A stretch of 64,000 nt of DNA from an uncultured Desulfovibrio sp. (GTDB taxonomy: Bacteria > Desulfobacterota > Desulfovibrionia > Desulfovibrionales > Desulfovibrionaceae), in NCBI GenBank assembly GCA_900541395.1, contig UQJT01000001.1, positions 1 through 64,000 on the forward strand. The letters run 5' to 3'. This document shows positions 17,030 through 25,486 of the stretch, in pieces (position 1 is the first letter of the stretch; each line of letters begins with the position of its first letter). The translations under genes were made by a program, and so were the position numbers. The notes beneath the pieces were generated by a model that ran no database searches, was not told where the DNA came from, and saw only the letters and a program-made list of their open reading frames with translations.

Positions 17030-18151
17030 TCAGAGCAGCGAAACAACCCGCTCCACATCGGCGTCCATCATCCCCGGCCACAACGGAAGAGTCAGAATTT
17101 CGGCATATGCGGCCTCGGCCTGAGGGCAAAGCCCGTACCCCGTTCCGAATTTTTCCCTATAATAAGGATGAAGGTGAACGGGCACATAGTGCACGTTCAC
17201 CCCGATGTTCCGTGCCCGCAGGGTGCGGAACATCGCGTCGCGCCGGGGGTGTCGGATCACATAAAGATGCCAGGCGTGTTCCACGCCCGGTCGTATGACC
17301 AGAGGCATTCCTTCAGCCCTATTACCGGCGTCGGCAAAAAACGCGCCGTATATTGAGGCCAGTTCGCGACGACGGGCAAGCCCCCCCTCCAGTTTGTCAA
17401 GCTGAGACAAGCCGAGCGCGCACTGAAAATCCGTCATGCGGTAGTTAAACCCCAAGTCGGTCATTTCATAAAACCACTGCCCGGCCTTTTCCCGTTGAGA
17501 CGCGGACGAGGATATTCCGTGGCTACGGAATGTGCGCATCCGATCGGCCAAAGCAAGATCGGAAGTCACGGCCATTCCGCCTTCCCCCGTGGTGATGTGT
17601 TTGACGGGATGAAAACTGAAACAGGTGATGTCGGCCAGTGTGCCGACCTTGCGTCCGTTCAGCGCGGCCCCCAAGGCATGACAGGAATCCGCGACCAGGG
17701 CCAGGCCGTACCTGTCGGCTATCGTGCGCAACGCGTCCCATTCGCAAGGTTGCCCGGCATAGTCCACGGCAATGACAGCCCGGGTGCGAGAGGTCACGGC
17801 GTCTTCCACCCGATTTGGATCCATCAGCAGCGTTTTCGCATCGATATCCGCAAAAACGGGCCTTCCCCCCTGGTACAGCACACAATTGGCCGTGGCGGCA
17901 AAGGTCATAGGCGGCACAATGACCTCATCTCCTGGCCCGACCCCCAAAGCAAACATGGCCGAATGCAGAGCCGCCGTGCCGCTGGATACGGCTACGCCGT
18001 ATGCCGCGCCCACGCGACGGGCGACGGCTTCCTCAAAACATTCTATCATCGGCCCCGTGGTCAGCCAATCGGAACGCAAAACTTCTTCCACCGCCCGAAT
18101 ATCCGCCTCATCCACCATCTGATGCCCGTAGGGCAAGTATTTGCCGCTCAT
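17030..18151 (-). CDS. pseC: UDP-4-amino-dideoxy-N-acetyl-altrosamine transaminase PseC
   Basis: 373-aa PLP-dependent DegT/DnrJ/EryC1 aminotransferase that aminates C4 of the PseB product. Visible: YLPYGHQMVDEADI, DWLTTGP, VSSGTAALH, ADSCHALGA, and the Schiff-base lysine Lys184 in SFHPVKHITTGEGG, then GFNYRMTDFQCALG. The gene lies downstream of pseB on the minus strand, 38 bp apart, and is probably cotranscribed with it. Glutamate is the usual amino donor in this family. Confidence 0.93.
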   Translation of the reverse strand: MSGKYLPYGHQMVDEADIRAVEEVLRSDWLTTGPMIECFEEAVARRVGAAYGVAVSSGTAALHSAMFALGVGPGDEVIVPPMTFAATANCVLYQGGRPVFADIDAKTLLMDPNRVEDAVTSRTRAVIAVDYAGQPCEWDALRTIADRYGLALVADSCHALGAALNGRKVGTLADITCFSFHPVKHITTGEGGMAVTSDLALADRMRTFRSHGISSSASQREKAGQWFYEMTDLGFNYRMTDFQCALGLSQLDKLEGGLARRRELASIYGAFFADAGNRAEGMPLVIRPGVEHAWHLYVIRHPRRDAMFRTLRARNIGVNVHYVPVHLHPYYREKFGTGYGLCPQAEAAYAEILTLPLWPGMMDADVERVVSLL

Positions 18152-18189
18152 ACGGCGACTCCTGGTACTACTCTGTTAAGTAAGCTTCC

Positions 18190-19170
18190 TCAAACGGCAA
18201 AGCCCTGCTCCCGCAGCGAAGTCCGTAACTCGTCCACGTTCAACCATGCTTCGTTGGTGTTGGAATTGTAGGCGAATCCCTCGGGCACCGGGCCCCCCTC
18301 CGGGCCACGGTAAGCAAAGGTTTCAGGCTTGATGACGTAATAGGCCCCGATGTCGATGGTATGACGGGAATCCTCGGCGGTGATCATAGTCTCATGCAGC
18401 TTTTCACCTGGGCGTATGCCCACTTCCACAGTTACCATATGCGGTGCGATGGCCTTGGCCAGTTCCGTAATTTTCATACTTGGAATCTTGGGAACAAATA
18501 CCTCGCCGCCGCCGGAAATCGCGAACGCGCGCAATACCATGCGCACTCCATCTTCAAGCGTAATCCAGAATCGGGTCATCCTTTTGTCGGTAATGGGCAA
18601 CGGCCCGCCTTCTTCCCTCTTTTGGATAAAGAAAGGAATAACGCTGCCCCGGCTGCCCATGACGTTGCCGTAGCGCACCACGGAAAAAGCGGTACGACTG
18701 CCGGTATAGGCGTTGGCGGCCACAAACAGTTTGTCTGAACACAATTTGGTCGCGCCATACAGGTTCAACGGACTGACGGCCTTGTCTGTGGACAGGGCCA
18801 CCACCTTTTTCACCCCCATGTCGACGGCCGCGTTGATGACGTTTTCCGCTCCGCCCACATTGGTATGGATGCATTCCGTAGGGTTATATTCAGCGGCGGG
18901 TACCTGTTTGAGCGCCGCGGCATGGATGACGTAATCCACCTCATAAAAAGCGCGGTGCAAGCGCTCCTTATCTCTTACATCTCCAAGAAAATAACGTATG
19001 CAAGGATACTTTTCGGACGAAAAACGCTGTGCCATCTCAAATTGTTTCAACTCGTCCCGGGAAAAAATGATCAGCCGCCGCGGTCGATACGCTCTCAAAA
19101 ATAATTCAGCGCATTTCTGCCCAAAGGAGCCCGTGCCACCCGTGATGAGTATGGATGCATCGTTAAACAT
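18190..19170 (-). CDS. pseB: UDP-GlcNAc 4,6-dehydratase (inverting) PseB
   Basis: 326-aa short-chain dehydrogenase/reductase-type dehydratase that starts pseudaminic acid synthesis by dehydrating and C5-epimerising UDP-GlcNAc. Cofactor motif ITGGTGSFGQ is at residues 9-18. The catalytic region is LSTDKAVSPLNLYGATK with Asp129, Lys130, Tyr138 and Lys142, the PseB/FlaA1 pattern. Minus strand, followed by pseC. The upstream region to cfa (19171-19571) is long enough for its promoter, which I cannot identify. Confidence 0.93.
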   Translation of the reverse strand: MFNDASILITGGTGSFGQKCAELFLRAYRPRRLIIFSRDELKQFEMAQRFSSEKYPCIRYFLGDVRDKERLHRAFYEVDYVIHAAALKQVPAAEYNPTECIHTNVGGAENVINAAVDMGVKKVVALSTDKAVSPLNLYGATKLCSDKLFVAANAYTGSRTAFSVVRYGNVMGSRGSVIPFFIQKREEGGPLPITDKRMTRFWITLEDGVRMVLRAFAISGGGEVFVPKIPSMKITELAKAIAPHMVTVEVGIRPGEKLHETMITAEDSRHTIDIGAYYVIKPETFAYRGPEGGPVPEGFAYNSNTNEAWLNVDELRTSLREQGFAV

Positions 19171-19571
19171 GAAGAATCGACCGCCTCAACTTATTGAATT
19201 TTGTTTCCCATACGCCTAAAGCGGTTCATGCGTCAATTTACCCCGCATGCCAGCGCCGTCCGCCTACCCCTCCCGATTGGTACAAAAAAAGGATGCCCGG
19301 CATCCCTTCAAACTGATGATAAACTCCGCTACGGCTTAGATGGAAAGGCACGAAAATCGCTCGCTGCCTTGCTGTCCATTTCCTTCATCTGTACAGGAGG
19401 TTCCCCCCTCCAGATCAGCCTTCAACCGGCTTACGACGCAACGCCTTCAGCCCTTGATGAGAAGCGCCTTACGGATGGAGAGAACAACGGCAAGCCGCCA
19501 CCCGCCCGCAATTTTCGAGGCTGCCGATTTTATCAGCAGCCTCTTACTTTATCAAATCCACCCGCTTCTAC
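19171..19571. other. Intergenic region between pseB and cfa
   Basis: 401 bp with no supportable gene. It must hold the promoter for the pseB-pseC unit. A perfect 8-bp hairpin (GAGGCTGC/GCAGCCTC) at 19517-19543 lies just downstream of cfa on the minus strand. Confidence 0.6.
19517..19543 (-). terminator. Putative terminator hairpin after cfa
   Basis: Inverted repeat GAGGCTGC-n11-GCAGCCTC, 28 bp beyond the cfa stop. On the minus strand the stem is followed by GAAAATT rather than a T-run, so it is a weak intrinsic terminator at best. Confidence 0.4.
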
Positions 19572-20702
19572 CTACGGCCGCTCATACCCGCCCGGAACCC
19601 CATGCGGGCTGAACACCACCTGCCACAGTTGAAAGCCGCGCGCTCTGGACGCCCCGGCACAACTCAACAAATAGTATTCGTACATGCGCCGCATACGTTC
19701 GTCACACCTGAACTTGCCCTCCAGGCAACCCTTTTCGAAATTTTTATGCCAGACCAGCAGCGTGGGGTCGTAAAACGCGCCGAAATTCTGCCAGTCCTCC
19801 ATAATGAAGCGGCCTTGCGCGGCCCTCATCAGCGAGGTGGTGGAAGGCAAGATGCCGTTGGGAAAAATATATTTGGTCAGCCAAGGGTCCGCACCGCTGC
19901 CCCCGCCGTCGCTGCCGAGGGTATGCAGCAGAAACAACCCCTCCGGTTTCAGGCAGCGCCGTACAACATCCATGAAGGCGGCATAATTTTTACGCCCCAC
20001 ATGTTCAAACATCCCTACGGACACCACCCGGTCATATTTGCCGTCCAACGAACGATAATCCATCAGTTTGAAATCCACAGGCAAACCGGCGGCGTGCTCC
20101 TGAGCATAGGACAGTTGCTCGTCGGACACTGTGACGCCCGTCACCCGCACGCCGTAGTGCTCGGCCATATAGCGGGCCAGCCCGCCCCATCCGCAGCCGA
20201 TGTCCAGTACGCTCTGCCCTTCTTCCAGTTTCAGTTTGCGGCAAATGAGCTCCATTTTGTTGATCTGGGCGGCGGCCAGATCGGCGGGGGCGGCCGCTTG
20301 GTCGGGCAATGCGCGCCAATAGGCGCAACTGTACTGCATATAGGGGTCGAGCATAGTCTCGAACATGGCTCGTTCGGCGTTGTAATGGCGCTCGGCCACA
20401 ATGCCCGCGCGAGCCACGCTTTGCAGATTGAACAGCTTTTGAGCGGCCACATGCAACAACGTGGGCAGGTTGCCGGAAATACGTCCGTCCACCCGAGCAT
20501 TCAGGGCCTTTTCGATCATGACGTCCATCCGCTCGCAGTCCCACCAGCCGTCCATATAGGCTTCGCCCAGGCCAAGCGTGCCCTGCCCCAGGACGCGCCG
20601 GTACAAATTCTCGTTGTGGACCTGAACATCCCACGGACGATTGCCGTTAATCCGGATATCCGCCTTTTCCGCCAGCGATTGCAAAACGTCTTTTGCCTGC
20701 AT
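19572..20702 (-). CDS. cfa: Cyclopropane-fatty-acyl-phospholipid synthase
   Basis: 376-aa SAM-dependent cyclopropane synthase that converts cis double bonds of membrane phospholipid chains to cyclopropanes. An N-terminal lipid-binding region (GQGTLGLGEAYMDGWWDCERMDVMI) precedes MQYSCAYWR, SAM motif VLDIGCGWGGLARYMAEHYG, VTVSDEQLSYAQ, FEHVGRKNYAAFM and the C-terminal IFPNGILPSTTSL. Length agrees with the family. Single-gene unit on the minus strand, unrelated in function to the glycan locus. Confidence 0.92.
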   Translation of the reverse strand: MQAKDVLQSLAEKADIRINGNRPWDVQVHNENLYRRVLGQGTLGLGEAYMDGWWDCERMDVMIEKALNARVDGRISGNLPTLLHVAAQKLFNLQSVARAGIVAERHYNAERAMFETMLDPYMQYSCAYWRALPDQAAAPADLAAAQINKMELICRKLKLEEGQSVLDIGCGWGGLARYMAEHYGVRVTGVTVSDEQLSYAQEHAAGLPVDFKLMDYRSLDGKYDRVVSVGMFEHVGRKNYAAFMDVVRRCLKPEGLFLLHTLGSDGGGSGADPWLTKYIFPNGILPSTTSLMRAAQGRFIMEDWQNFGAFYDPTLLVWHKNFEKGCLEGKFRCDERMRRMYEYYLLSCAGASRARGFQLWQVVFSPHGVPGGYERP

Positions 20703-21057
20703 GTGTGCCTCCTCGCTTGGGCCTCCAAGCTTATGTACGTGGAATGCGACACACCATCCATGATACTTTTGACATTCTAATTATCTCTTCCCCAAACCGG
20801 CAAGCCCCTCGTTCAGTGCTCCATTTTCATATTTGTACGCCAACCTGACGGGAAAAATTCGTATTTTTAGTCTAGCCACACAAAAAGCCACCCGTTTTCC
20901 ACAAAATATATTTTCAAACTTTGAAACTTGCCGGCAAGAACGTATTGCCCGCAGTCGCCATGACAAAAAAAGCGCCGCTCCCGAGGAACGACGCTTACCG
21001 TTTAATATCCGATTTCCATTTACATGGAACGGCCTCCGCCAAGGGCGATCAGAAAAA
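20703..21057. other. Intergenic region, cfa promoter side
   Basis: 355 bp without a gene between cfa (start 20702, minus) and the end of the ABC importer operon (21058, minus). It should contain the cfa promoter. It contains the importer operon terminator at 20964-20996. Nothing else is recognisable. Confidence 0.6.
20964..20996 (-). terminator. Intrinsic terminator of the ABC importer operon
   Basis: On the minus strand the imperfect stem AAGCG.CG.TC / GA.CG.CGCTT, loop about six bases, is followed by seven T (20965-20971 as A on the plus strand). It lies 61 bp after the last gene's stop at 21058. Confidence 0.75.
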
Positions 21058-21426
21058 TCAGTTCACCTTGCCCAGGGCATAGGCACGGGCCACGTTGATC
21101 GAAAACTTGCCTTTGAGATCGAGGATATGGAAAGGGATATTCCTGGTTTCGATCACCTTGTCGTCCTCGTCCAAAATTTCAATTTTCAAATTATGCTTTT
21201 TGCCCGCCGCGACGCCCGGCATCTGGTCGCCCTCCAGCATATAAATGGGATCGCCCGAGTCGTCGATGGTTACCTGCATGGCCTCGATGCCCGGATGCTC
21301 CACGCCGTCCACGGTATAGGACAAATTTTCCAATATCAAATTGTACGACTTGCCCTCGTCATAGCAGAAATAGGCCAGCCCCGCGAAGCACAGGACAATG
21401 ACGATATTGACGAGTATTCTCTTCAT
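21058..21426 (-). CDS. Small membrane-anchored protein of DUF3798 ABC operon
   Basis: 122-aa protein with one N-terminal hydrophobic segment (ILVNIVIVLCFAGLAYF, residues 4-20) and a soluble, likely periplasmic beta-rich domain (LENLSYTVDGVEHPG, MQVTIDDSGDPIYMLEGDQM, FHILDLKGKFSINVARAY). ATG 21426 lies just after the second permease stop (21429). I believe it matches the DUF6672-type family that accompanies DUF3798 transporters, from memory. An accessory role in the importer is inferred from position; no reaction is known. Confidence 0.75.
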   Translation of the reverse strand: MKRILVNIVIVLCFAGLAYFCYDEGKSYNLILENLSYTVDGVEHPGIEAMQVTIDDSGDPIYMLEGDQMPGVAAGKKHNLKIEILDEDDKVIETRNIPFHILDLKGKFSINVARAYALGKVN

Positions 21427-21428
21427 GC

Positions 21429-22538
21429 CTACGCTCCCGCCGCGTCGCCGCGCAGTTCGGCGCGGGCCCGCACCTTGTCGGCATGCCGCCGCCAGGCGTG
21501 CAGCACCAGGGCCAACGAAATGATGCCGTAGGAAACGAACACCCGGAAGTATTCGCCAATCTGGGCGTCGCCTACCAGGTATTTGCCCGCCATGGGCGAA
21601 ACGACGAACATCAGATGGAAAAGCACCACGCCCGCGAACACGTTGAAAATGGATGCCCGGGCCACCGTGGCCCCGCCCACCAGCAACGAGGCGATGGCGA
21701 ACACGCCCGCCTGCTCGTGGCTGTTGTAGGTGTTCATGGTGCCCACGTTTTGAAGGAAGATGATCTGCCCGTAGCAGGCCAACACCGTGGAAATGATAAT
21801 GGAGATGACGCGGGTGCGCATGACAGGAATCCCCGCGGCGTGGGCCACGGCCATATCCTCGCCCGAAGCCCGCATATCCTGGCCGAGCTTGGTGCGTCGG
21901 AACCAAACGATGAACACGCAGAACAGAGCGATGACCAGGAAAGTGGCCAGCGGAATTTCAATGCCGCCGATTTGCAGGGGGATCAGCGTATCCAGGCTGC
22001 GCCGCATACTGTCCAGGTTGGTGACGTTACGGATGCCGTACCCGCGCGAGAGCACCAGTTCCGGACTGTGAATGGGAACCACGCTGCCGAAACCGTACAG
22101 TACCACCAACTGGTACACGCCGTTCATGAAAAAGCCCAAGATATAGGCAGTGACCATTTCGCGTCCTATGGCTTTATTCAACACCGTACCGCACAGCCAG
22201 CCGAACAGGATGGCCAGGGGGGTGGAGATGATGGCGGCCAAGGTCATGCCGTACACGCCTGCCACATGCCAGTCGCTGACGAAAATAAGGCCAATCTGCC
22301 CGGCCATGGCCCCCAGAACCATGCCGAAATTGAGGCCCATGCCCGCCATGATGGGAATGAGCAACGACAATACAAGAAACGCGTTGCGCGACAGCCGGAT
22401 AAGCATTTCCTGCACCAGATATTCAATGGAGAAATGCGAAATAGGAATGGCTATGGCGCTTACTACCAAAAACACGATGGGCACCGCGTTCCGTATCAAA
22501 AACAGCTTTACTTTTTCGCCGGTATTCATCGTCTTCAT
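21429..22538 (-). CDS. ABC transporter permease (RbsC-type), second
   Basis: 369-aa integral membrane protein of the BPD_transp_2 (ribose/galactose/nucleoside) permease type. Multiple hydrophobic segments run through it: PIVFLVVSAIAIPISHF, AFLVLSLLIPIMAGMGLNFG, MTLAAIISTPLAILFGWLCG, and ALFCVFIVWFRRTKLGQDMRASG, the usual cytoplasmic coupling region. Overlaps the first permease by four bases (22535-22538), so translation is coupled. Pairs with the product of the preceding gene as a heterodimeric channel. Confidence 0.9.
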   Translation of the reverse strand: MKTMNTGEKVKLFLIRNAVPIVFLVVSAIAIPISHFSIEYLVQEMLIRLSRNAFLVLSLLIPIMAGMGLNFGMVLGAMAGQIGLIFVSDWHVAGVYGMTLAAIISTPLAILFGWLCGTVLNKAIGREMVTAYILGFFMNGVYQLVVLYGFGSVVPIHSPELVLSRGYGIRNVTNLDSMRRSLDTLIPLQIGGIEIPLATFLVIALFCVFIVWFRRTKLGQDMRASGEDMAVAHAAGIPVMRTRVISIIISTVLACYGQIIFLQNVGTMNTYNSHEQAGVFAIASLLVGGATVARASIFNVFAGVVLFHLMFVVSPMAGKYLVGDAQIGEYFRVFVSYGIISLALVLHAWRRHADKVRARAELRGDAAGA

Positions 22539-23578
22539 GATCTCACCTTCGTCACGCGGGTCAGAGCGTACAGAATCATCCCGTTGGACACGATAATACG
22601 GATAACCTCCGACATATCGGTCTGCAACATGCTGTTGATGACCGAAGGCGTCATGGTCAGGATGCCCTGGAACAAAATAGTCCCCACAATCACGTTGGTG
22701 ATGCTGGCTTTTTTAACCGAAGCGCCGCCGATGAGAATGGCCGCCACGGCCGGGAAGGCCATATAGAAGGGCCCCATATAGAGCTGAATGAATCCGAAGC
22801 TCTGCTCGTAGATAATAATTCCCAACGCGCCGAGCACGGTGGACAGAATAACCGAAATGGTGCGCATCCGGTCGATATTCACCCCGCTGGCCCGGGCGTA
22901 TTCAGGATTGGACCCCACGGTGGTCATGGCCGTGCCGGTCTTGGTACGCATAAACAGCCACATCAGGACGCACAGAAGCAGGAAAAAGAGAAACATGCCG
23001 GTGGGGAAGTAGAAAAATTCGCCCACTTGAAAGGCCCCGATGCCCCCGATGGCATTCTGCCAGAATTCCTGAACCGAAATGGTGGTGCGCAGGCCCTTGC
23101 CGGCATACCCCCATACCATGTTGGAGCTGGTATAAGGCAACACCAGCCACATAATGCACATGAAAGCAACCGAGGAAAAGCCCACATAGGTGGCGATCAT
23201 CATTTCCTCGCCCTTGACTTTGTTGAGCAAGAGCCCGTAGCCCCACCCCAGCACAATGGCGATGGGCGTGGCGATCATCATGGCGCCCAGAACGCCCGGC
23301 AGGCCGTGCAGGTCAAGCTGCACGCTGGTTACGGCCCCCAGCAGACCGGCAATGATGCCCAGCGGCAGGCCGAAGTTGAGGCCGCAACCCGACTGGATCA
23401 TGGGTACCATAGCCAGAACCATGACGCCATTCATCCCGAAGCGAACCAACGTGTCGCTGATCGATGCGTCCAGACGCACCTGGACAAAGGGTGCCATGAT
23501 AAAGAGCAGGACGAGGAAGGCGGCGATCAGGATGCGGGGCCACCCGGCTTCCTCGATGAACTTCCTGAGCTTGTTCAT
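22535..23578 (-). CDS. ABC transporter permease (RbsC-type), first
   Basis: 347-aa integral membrane protein of the same permease family as its neighbour. Hydrophobic segments include ILIAAFLVLLFIMAPFVQV, GMNGVMVLAMVPMIQSGCGLNFG, LGAMMIATPIAIVLGWGYGLLLNK and FLFFLLLCVLMWLFMRTKTGTAM. Overlaps the ATPase gene by four bases (23575-23578). The conserved GCGLNFGL motif resembles the second permease's GMGLNFGM. Substrate is not given by the permease. Confidence 0.9.
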   Translation of the reverse strand: MNKLRKFIEEAGWPRILIAAFLVLLFIMAPFVQVRLDASISDTLVRFGMNGVMVLAMVPMIQSGCGLNFGLPLGIIAGLLGAVTSVQLDLHGLPGVLGAMMIATPIAIVLGWGYGLLLNKVKGEEMMIATYVGFSSVAFMCIMWLVLPYTSSNMVWGYAGKGLRTTISVQEFWQNAIGGIGAFQVGEFFYFPTGMFLFFLLLCVLMWLFMRTKTGTAMTTVGSNPEYARASGVNIDRMRTISVILSTVLGALGIIIYEQSFGFIQLYMGPFYMAFPAVAAILIGGASVKKASITNVIVGTILFQGILTMTPSVINSMLQTDMSEVIRIIVSNGMILYALTRVTKVRS

Positions 23579-25182
23579 GCGGTGACAGTCTCCTCTTCTT
23601 CACTGGTGCCGAGCAGCAGGTAGCCGAACGTTTCGGAGGGTTCCGACGCAGGCTTGATCCCCACAATTCTGCCCTTGTCCACAATGGCGATACGATCGCA
23701 CACGGAGCGCAGTTCCTCCAGTTCGGAGGAAATCATGACGATAGTCATGCCGAACTCGCGGTTGTAGCGCTTTAAAGTGTCAAGCACGACCTTTTTGGCG
23801 CCCACGTCGATGCCGCGCGTGGGCTCGGCGACGAACAACAATTTGGGATGGGTTTCAAACGCCTTGGCCAGACACACCTTTTGCTGGTTGCCGCCCGACA
23901 GTTCCTGCACAGGCTGCTTTTCGCCAGTACACTTGATTTCCAGATCGCGTATATATTGTTGCGCGGTGGCCGAGATAGCCGCCTCGTCCCGAATTTTGAC
24001 CACACCCCCCAGCACGGGTTTCAGGAACTTGTCCTGAATTTGCAGGGAGGTAAAAATAATATTCCAGGCGATGGACTCTTCGAGCAAGAGCCCCACGCCA
24101 CGCCGGTCTTCGAACACGGCGGAGATACCGGCGGACAACGGGGCGGTGGGCTTGTTGAGGGGGATGGGCCGACCGTCGAACACCACTTCGCCCCCGGCCG
24201 CATGCAAGCCCATGATACCGTTGGCGATGCCCAGTTTGCCCTGGCCCGCCATGCCGCCAATGCCCAAAATTTCACCCTCATGCACGGTCAAATTGACATC
24301 CCGCACAGTTTCACCCGGCATATCCACCCACAGGTGACGTATTTCCATCAGGGGACGGCCCGGCGCGCGCGTTTCCTCGCGCTCGGCGCCCGCGCCTTCC
24401 ACCTTGCGGCCCACCATGCTGGACGTAATCTCGCGAATGGAAGTTTTGGCGGGCGTGGTCTGCAACACCACCTCACCATCGCGCAGGATGACGATATCGT
24501 CGCATACGCTCATGATTTCCTGCAGACGATGAGTGATGAAAATAATGGCGATGCCCATGCCCGCCAGGCGACGCATGGAGGCCAGCAAAATATCGGCCTC
24601 GGCTTCAGTCAGCACGGCAGTGGGTTCATCCAGAACCAAAATCTGGGTGCCGCGTTTGTCGATTTCACGGGCGATTTCCGTGAACTGCTTATGGCCCACA
24701 GGCAGTTCCGAAACCAATGTTTCACCGTCCAGCGCCACGTTCAGCCTGTTGATGGCGTCATTCGCGCGGGCCGCCATCTTGGGTCGGTCCAAAGTGCGCA
24801 GGCGATCGCCGAAAGCCTCGACCAACGGATTATACGCCAAAGATTCGCGATTGAGCACAATGTTTTCAGTAACGGTAAAGCCGGGGATCAGAGAAAATTC
24901 CTGGTGAACCATGCCGATGCCGGCTTGCAGGGCGTCCATGGGGCTGCGGAAGCGCGCCTCTTCCCCATTGATATAAATATGCCCTTCGTATCCGCCCGTA
25001 TCACGAATGACTTTCATCCCGAACAGGATGTTCATCAGAGTGGATTTACCCGCCCCGTTTTCGCCAACCAGGCCCAGTATACGACCTTTTTCCAGGGTGA
25101 AGGATACGTTTTTCAGCACGCGGTTGCTGAAATAAGCCTTTCCTACGCCCTCCATCCGGAGCAACGGCACTTCTTGTCCCAT
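23575..25182 (-). CDS. Sugar-type ABC transporter ATPase, two NBDs
   Basis: 535-aa tandem ATPase of the RbsA/MglA type. Domain one has Walker A GLVGENGAGKSTLMN, ELPVGHKQ-type signature region, and Walker B ILVLDEPTAVLTEAEAD. Domain two has a degenerate P-loop (GIGGMAGQGKLGIANG), signature QELSGGNQQKV and FVAEPTRGIDVGAK. I placed the start at ATG 25182, after AAGGTGGG, which removes ~100 upstream codons of low-complexity sequence. It starts 304 bp after the binding-protein stop, with two hairpins between, so its level may be lower than the binding protein's. Confidence 0.9.
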   Translation of the reverse strand: MGQEVPLLRMEGVGKAYFSNRVLKNVSFTLEKGRILGLVGENGAGKSTLMNILFGMKVIRDTGGYEGHIYINGEEARFRSPMDALQAGIGMVHQEFSLIPGFTVTENIVLNRESLAYNPLVEAFGDRLRTLDRPKMAARANDAINRLNVALDGETLVSELPVGHKQFTEIAREIDKRGTQILVLDEPTAVLTEAEADILLASMRRLAGMGIAIIFITHRLQEIMSVCDDIVILRDGEVVLQTTPAKTSIREITSSMVGRKVEGAGAEREETRAPGRPLMEIRHLWVDMPGETVRDVNLTVHEGEILGIGGMAGQGKLGIANGIMGLHAAGGEVVFDGRPIPLNKPTAPLSAGISAVFEDRRGVGLLLEESIAWNIIFTSLQIQDKFLKPVLGGVVKIRDEAAISATAQQYIRDLEIKCTGEKQPVQELSGGNQQKVCLAKAFETHPKLLFVAEPTRGIDVGAKKVVLDTLKRYNREFGMTIVMISSELEELRSVCDRIAIVDKGRIVGIKPASEPSETFGYLLLGTSEEEETVTA

Positions 25183-25414
25183 GAACGAGCCCACCTTGTT
25201 CAAGTTTCCGCGGAAAATATCCCGGTCGTCCGGCGTCGCGGGCGCGCGCCGCGGACCGGCCTGTTCCGCATCACGAGGACGCCGACGCCAGGAGCGTTTC
25301 CGGGGCGGGCCGGGAGCACGCCCCGCCCGGCGGGGTCCCGAAAAAAATACGATCCATCCTTCGGGCGACGGTATCAGGCGCCCGAACGGCCGGAGAAAGA
25401 AAAGGTTTTGAGCA

Positions 25415-25437
25415 AGCCCCCGGCTCCGCCGGGGGCT
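25415..25437. terminator. GC-rich hairpin in importer operon
   Basis: Stem AGCCCCCGG/CCGGGGGCT with loop CTCCG. On the plus strand it is followed by TTTCAC, on the minus strand by TGCTCAAAACC, so as an intrinsic terminator it is weak in both directions. It likely stabilises or attenuates the mRNA between binding protein and ATPase. Confidence 0.5.
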
Positions 25438-25447
25438 TTTCACATGT

Positions 25448-25475
25448 GAAAAGCGGAGGGAGCAGCCCCCTCCGC
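25448..25475 (-). terminator. Attenuating terminator after DUF3798 gene
   Basis: On the minus strand GCGGAGGG-n7-CCCTCCGC is followed by TTTTC. It begins 12 bp after the binding-protein stop. Typical of importers in which the binding protein is made in excess over the membrane parts. Confidence 0.7.
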
Positions 25476-25486
25476 CAATCATCCAT

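Larger units (their letters stand above)
25183..25486. other. Spacer between binding-protein and ATPase genes
   Basis: 304 bp non-coding between genes of one operon. It contains a minus-strand terminator-like hairpin right after the binding-protein gene (25448-25475), a perfect 20-bp palindrome (25435-25454) and a second GC-rich hairpin (25415-25437). Confidence 0.7.

Noticed and set aside
21058..21906. Long frame including the permease 3' region and the small operon protein
   Set aside because: Only the part from ATG 21426 is protein-like; the first ~160 codons lie over the permease gene in another frame.
23848..25449. Long open frame opposite the ABC ATPase gene (533 codons)
   Set aside because: Antisense shadow of a GC-rich gene with clear ATPase motifs; composition is His/Gln-rich with no domain.
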